Shown here one piece after another: positions 5,517-7,208 of a stretch of DNA of 7,208 bases (within the stretch, counting starts at the first letter, position 1; the number at the start of each line of letters is the position of its first letter). Below the pieces are notes generated by a model. The model saw only the letters and a list, made by a program, of their open reading frames with translations. It did no database searches and had not been told where the DNA came from. Source of the DNA: an uncultured Collinsella sp. (GTDB lineage Bacteria > Actinomycetota > Coriobacteriia > Coriobacteriales > Coriobacteriaceae). Location: positions 1 through 7,208 of the forward strand of contig CABUWD010000103.1 of NCBI GenBank assembly GCA_902495155.1, given 5' to 3'. The position numbers and the translations under genes were made by a program.

Positions 5517-6311
5517 CTATCCTCTAAAGACATCGGTGAGCATAGCGAGCGCCTCGAGCACGCCGCCGCCGACCGACGTCGCCTTGTCCGAAATGTAGTT
5601 GATATAGCTGGCATCGCCGCGCGGATCGACATCGGCGCATTTAAAGCCCTCAGTCACCTGCACGCCGTTCGCCAAAAGCCCGCGCAGACAGCCATCGATC
5701 TGCGTGCGTATGGGCGTATCGCCCGCGTAGCCAATCACGTCTCCGGCGCGCACGATGTCGCCGATTGCGCGGTCGGACCGAAACACGCCGGCGACGGGGC
5801 TGTGAATAACGCGCTCCCTGCCATAGCCGGCGATAATGCCCGGCACGCCCGTGTTGGGCTGGGGCGAACCTTGGGTAATGACACGGCCCAGGAAATGCCC
5901 GCGCAAGGTTTCGACCACGGCGTCGCAATCGACCGGCGCGGTAAAGCCCGGTCCCACGGCAATAACGGCAGGCGCCATGTCGCGCGTGGTACCCAGGTTG
6001 CGCTTGGCCAGAATCGCGTCGACCACAGCCGCGGGTTTAAGCTCATCGAGCATCTTGGCCTGAGGGTCCACCACCACGGCGACATCCCCCGCTTGGGTAA
6101 TCTCGAGCGCCTCAGCCGGCGTCTGCGCCAAGCGGGCGCGAATGCTCTCGACCTCGACCTCGCCCAAGCGAATGGCCTCGCAAAAACTGATTGTGCGACG
6201 GATGCACGTGGGAACCGCGATATCGGCCATGACGACCGACACGCCGGCGCGCACCAAACGGGCAGCGACACCCGTGGCGATATCGCCGGCGCCGCGAACA
6301 TAAACGAGCAT
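5517..6311 (-). CDS. yqeB: YqeB/EF2563-family selenium-dependent molybdenum hydroxylase system protein
   Basis: This family is known mainly by genome context: it accompanies orphan SelD and molybdenum hydroxylases thought to carry selenium as a labile cofactor; its biochemical role is unsettled. The 264-aa product starts with MLVYVRGAGDIATGVAARL, a Rossmann-like glycine motif (RGAGDIATG, 6-14). It continues with VVVDPQAK (79-86), a central domain with VIAVGPGFTAPVDCD (116-130), and QGSPQPNTGVPG (147-158). The C-terminal part, about 168-235, looks like a swivelling biotinyl/lipoyl-type fold: HSPVAGVFRSD, IGDIVRAGDVIGYAGD, IDGCLRGLLANG, KCADVDPRGD. The ATG at 6311 is chosen because AGGGAGGTG lies 8 nt upstream and the family N-terminus begins there; the frame stays open upstream to 6737 but would overlap yqeC. 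It is the first gene of the yqeB-xdhC pair. Confidence 0.92.
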   Translation of the reverse strand: MLVYVRGAGDIATGVAARLVRAGVSVVMADIAVPTCIRRTISFCEAIRLGEVEVESIRARLAQTPAEALEITQAGDVAVVVDPQAKMLDELKPAAVVDAILAKRNLGTTRDMAPAVIAVGPGFTAPVDCDAVVETLRGHFLGRVITQGSPQPNTGVPGIIAGYGRERVIHSPVAGVFRSDRAIGDIVRAGDVIGYAGDTPIRTQIDGCLRGLLANGVQVTEGFKCADVDPRGDASYINYISDKATSVGGGVLEALAMLTDVFRG

Positions 6312-6343
6312 TCCCGGGGCACCTCCCTGTGCTACGGTTTGAG

Positions 6344-6374
6344 CAGAGCAAAAAGCGGTTCGACCGCTACTCTG
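6344..6374. promoter_or_regulatory. Interrupted dyad in the yqeB-yqeC divergent region
   Basis: AGCGGT-TCG-ACCGCT (6354-6368) is a perfect inverted repeat, flanked by a second matching pair, CAGAG (6344-6348) and CTCTG (6370-6374). It sits between the two divergent start codons, between the yqeB Shine-Dalgarno and the AT-rich segment. The position suits an operator controlling both directions or a hairpin in the yqeB leader. No regulator gene is visible in the window. Confidence 0.45.
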
Positions 6375-6375
6375 A

Positions 6376-6403
6376 TGATTATTTATTATCACAGTATTAT
6401 ACG
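6376..6403. promoter_or_regulatory. AT-rich divergent promoter segment for yqeC and yqeB
   Basis: This is the most AT-rich stretch of the window. On the minus strand it holds a perfect TATAAT (6401-6396) pointing toward yqeB, but no good -35 at 16-18 nt. On the plus strand TATTAT (6395-6400) is a possible -10, although so close to the yqeC ATG at 6415 that the leader would be very short; other AT-rich hexamers within 6378-6389 are alternatives. Region-level call only. Confidence 0.35.
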
Positions 6404-6414
6404 GCGGTGAACAG

Positions 6415-7149
6415 ATGGAAACGGTTAGCGGCAATCTTGCCTCGGCGCTCAAGATCGAGCCGGGCATTACCGCGATTATCGGCAGCGGTGGCAAGTCGAC
6501 CTTGCTGAAGGCGCTGGGTCTCGAGCTCATGCGCGCTGGCGGCAGGGTGCTCCTCTGCACCACCACGCGCATGTTCCCCGTCGCCGGCGTGCCATGGGAC
6601 GGGTCGAGCCGTCGCTTGGACGCCGTGCCTTGGAAGCCGGGGGCCCTGCATGTTCCCGGCTGCACCTGCGAGGCATGCGCGGGCATGAGCCGCGGAGGCA
6701 TCTGCCAGGCGGGTGTTTTGGACCCGGAGACGGGCAAGCTCTCCTCCCCTGCCGAGCCGCTCGACCAGCTGGCGCAGCGCTTTGACTACGTCCTGGCCGA
6801 GGCGGACGGCAGCAAGCGGCTCCCGCTCAAGGCCCACGCCGCCTGGGAGCCGGTGATTCCCTCTGGCACGGCCAACATCGTCTGGATCGCCGGCGCCTCA
6901 GGGCTCGGCAAGCCCATCAACGAAGCCGTCCACCGCCCCGAGCTCTTTTGCGAGCGTTGCGGCTGCGAGCTCACTGACATCGCCACGCCCGAGCGCGTCG
7001 CCATGGTGCTCAATGCCGAGATGCAGGCGCTGAAACTCAGCACCGCACGCGTCATGCTCAACCAAGTCGACACGCTCAGCGACCCCACGATGGCCGACCG
7101 CTTCGAGGCAGCTCTCGACCGCCCCGTCGTCGCCAGCAGCCTCAAGTAG
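6415..7149 (+). CDS. yqeC: YqeC-family selenium-dependent hydroxylase accessory protein (P-loop NTPase)
   Basis: YqeC accompanies YqeB in genomes with selenium-dependent molybdenum hydroxylases and is presumed to act in maturation of the selenium-containing cofactor; its reaction is not established. The 244-aa product has an N-terminal Walker A motif IIGSGGKSTLLKALG (P-loop GSGGKST, 23-29), CTTTRMFP (48-55), LAEADGSKRLPLKAHAAWEP (127-146), the HRPELF region (173-178), and LNQVD (215-219), which resembles a nucleotide-base recognition NKxD motif. Two cysteine clusters stand out: C83-x-C85-x2-C88 with C97, and C179-x2-C182-x-C184. The ATG at 6415 follows GGCGGTGA at about 4-6 nt, a weaker Shine-Dalgarno than in the ribosomal genes. 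It is divergent from yqeB with 103 nt between starts and ends 17 nt before a second copy of the repeat arm. Confidence 0.9.
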   Translation: METVSGNLASALKIEPGITAIIGSGGKSTLLKALGLELMRAGGRVLLCTTTRMFPVAGVPWDGSSRRLDAVPWKPGALHVPGCTCEACAGMSRGGICQAGVLDPETGKLSSPAEPLDQLAQRFDYVLAEADGSKRLPLKAHAAWEPVIPSGTANIVWIAGASGLGKPINEAVHRPELFCERCGCELTDIATPERVAMVLNAEMQALKLSTARVMLNQVDTLSDPTMADRFEAALDRPVVASSLK

Positions 7150-7165
7150 CCGGCCCCATCTCCTC

Positions 7166-7208
7166 AGTTGCGGTGAAATACGGACTGTTTGGCCGCCCGA
7201 CGGCCGCA
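7166..7208. repeat. Palindromic repeat copy 2, cut by the window edge
   Basis: Positions 7167-7190 match, base for base, the xdhC-proximal arm of the palindrome at 4380-4446 (beginning GTTGCGGTGAAATA); the preceding A and following GG are shared with the other arm of copy 1. The centre is different: GGCCG-CCCGA-CGGCC, another small stem. The expected second arm would lie beyond the edge. It starts 17 nt after the yqeC stop codon, the same placement as copy 1 after xdhC. Confidence 0.75.

Noticed and set aside
4152..6410. A 752-codon open frame on the plus strand across xdhC and yqeB
   Set aside because: It is antisense to two clearly recognised genes and the gene-free junction, has no family-like motifs, and is explained by GC-rich codon bias on the opposite strand.
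6312..6737. N-terminal extension of YqeB to 406 residues
   Set aside because: The extension would overlap yqeC and cross the divergent control region. The family N-terminus (MLVYVRGAGDIATG) with a good Shine-Dalgarno begins at 6311.

Overview
The window is high-GC bacterial DNA and splits into two parts that do not normally sit together. Positions 1-4152 (minus strand) carry the distal two thirds of a ribosomal-protein spc operon. In transcription order this is rplE, rpsN (zinc-binding type), rpsH, rplF, rplR, rpsE, rpmD, rplO and secY, with secY cut off by the left edge. Positions 4464-7149 carry three accessory genes for molybdenum hydroxylases of the presumed selenium-dependent kind: xdhC-like and yqeB on the minus strand, and yqeC divergent on the plus strand. 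The GC-rich codon use, the four-cysteine uS14, and a selenium/molybdenum module in an apparent anaerobe suggest a gut actinomycete of class Coriobacteriia, perhaps Collinsella. That assignment is inference from protein style, not a search result.

Ribosomal part. From rplR to secY the genes are packed tightly: gaps are 14 nt or less and rplO/secY overlap by 7 nt, so translational coupling is likely. From rplE to rplR the spacers are longer (33 to 119 nt), and three of the four contain stable hairpins. The strongest is a 13-bp stem with an ACAA tetraloop between rplE and rpsN. secY, rplF and rpsN start with GTG; every gene has a recognisable Shine-Dalgarno sequence.

Junction, 4153-4463. In a standard spc operon rplN and rplX lie just upstream of rplE. 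Here they are absent. Instead there is about 310 nt without a credible gene: a minus-strand promoter candidate (TGGAAA-17-TATAGT), a leader of about 130 nt able to fold into a long stem, and a nearly perfect 67-nt palindrome. Either the operon has been split or interrupted in this lineage, or the junction is an assembly chimera.

Molybdenum/selenium part. yqeB and xdhC form a two-gene minus-strand operon (9-nt gap). yqeC is read the other way from a shared 103-nt AT-rich region with an interrupted dyad. The arm of the palindrome next to xdhC recurs 17 nt after the yqeC stop, running off the right edge, so the three-gene module is bracketed by copies of the same repeat. No hydroxylase structural gene or selD is visible here.
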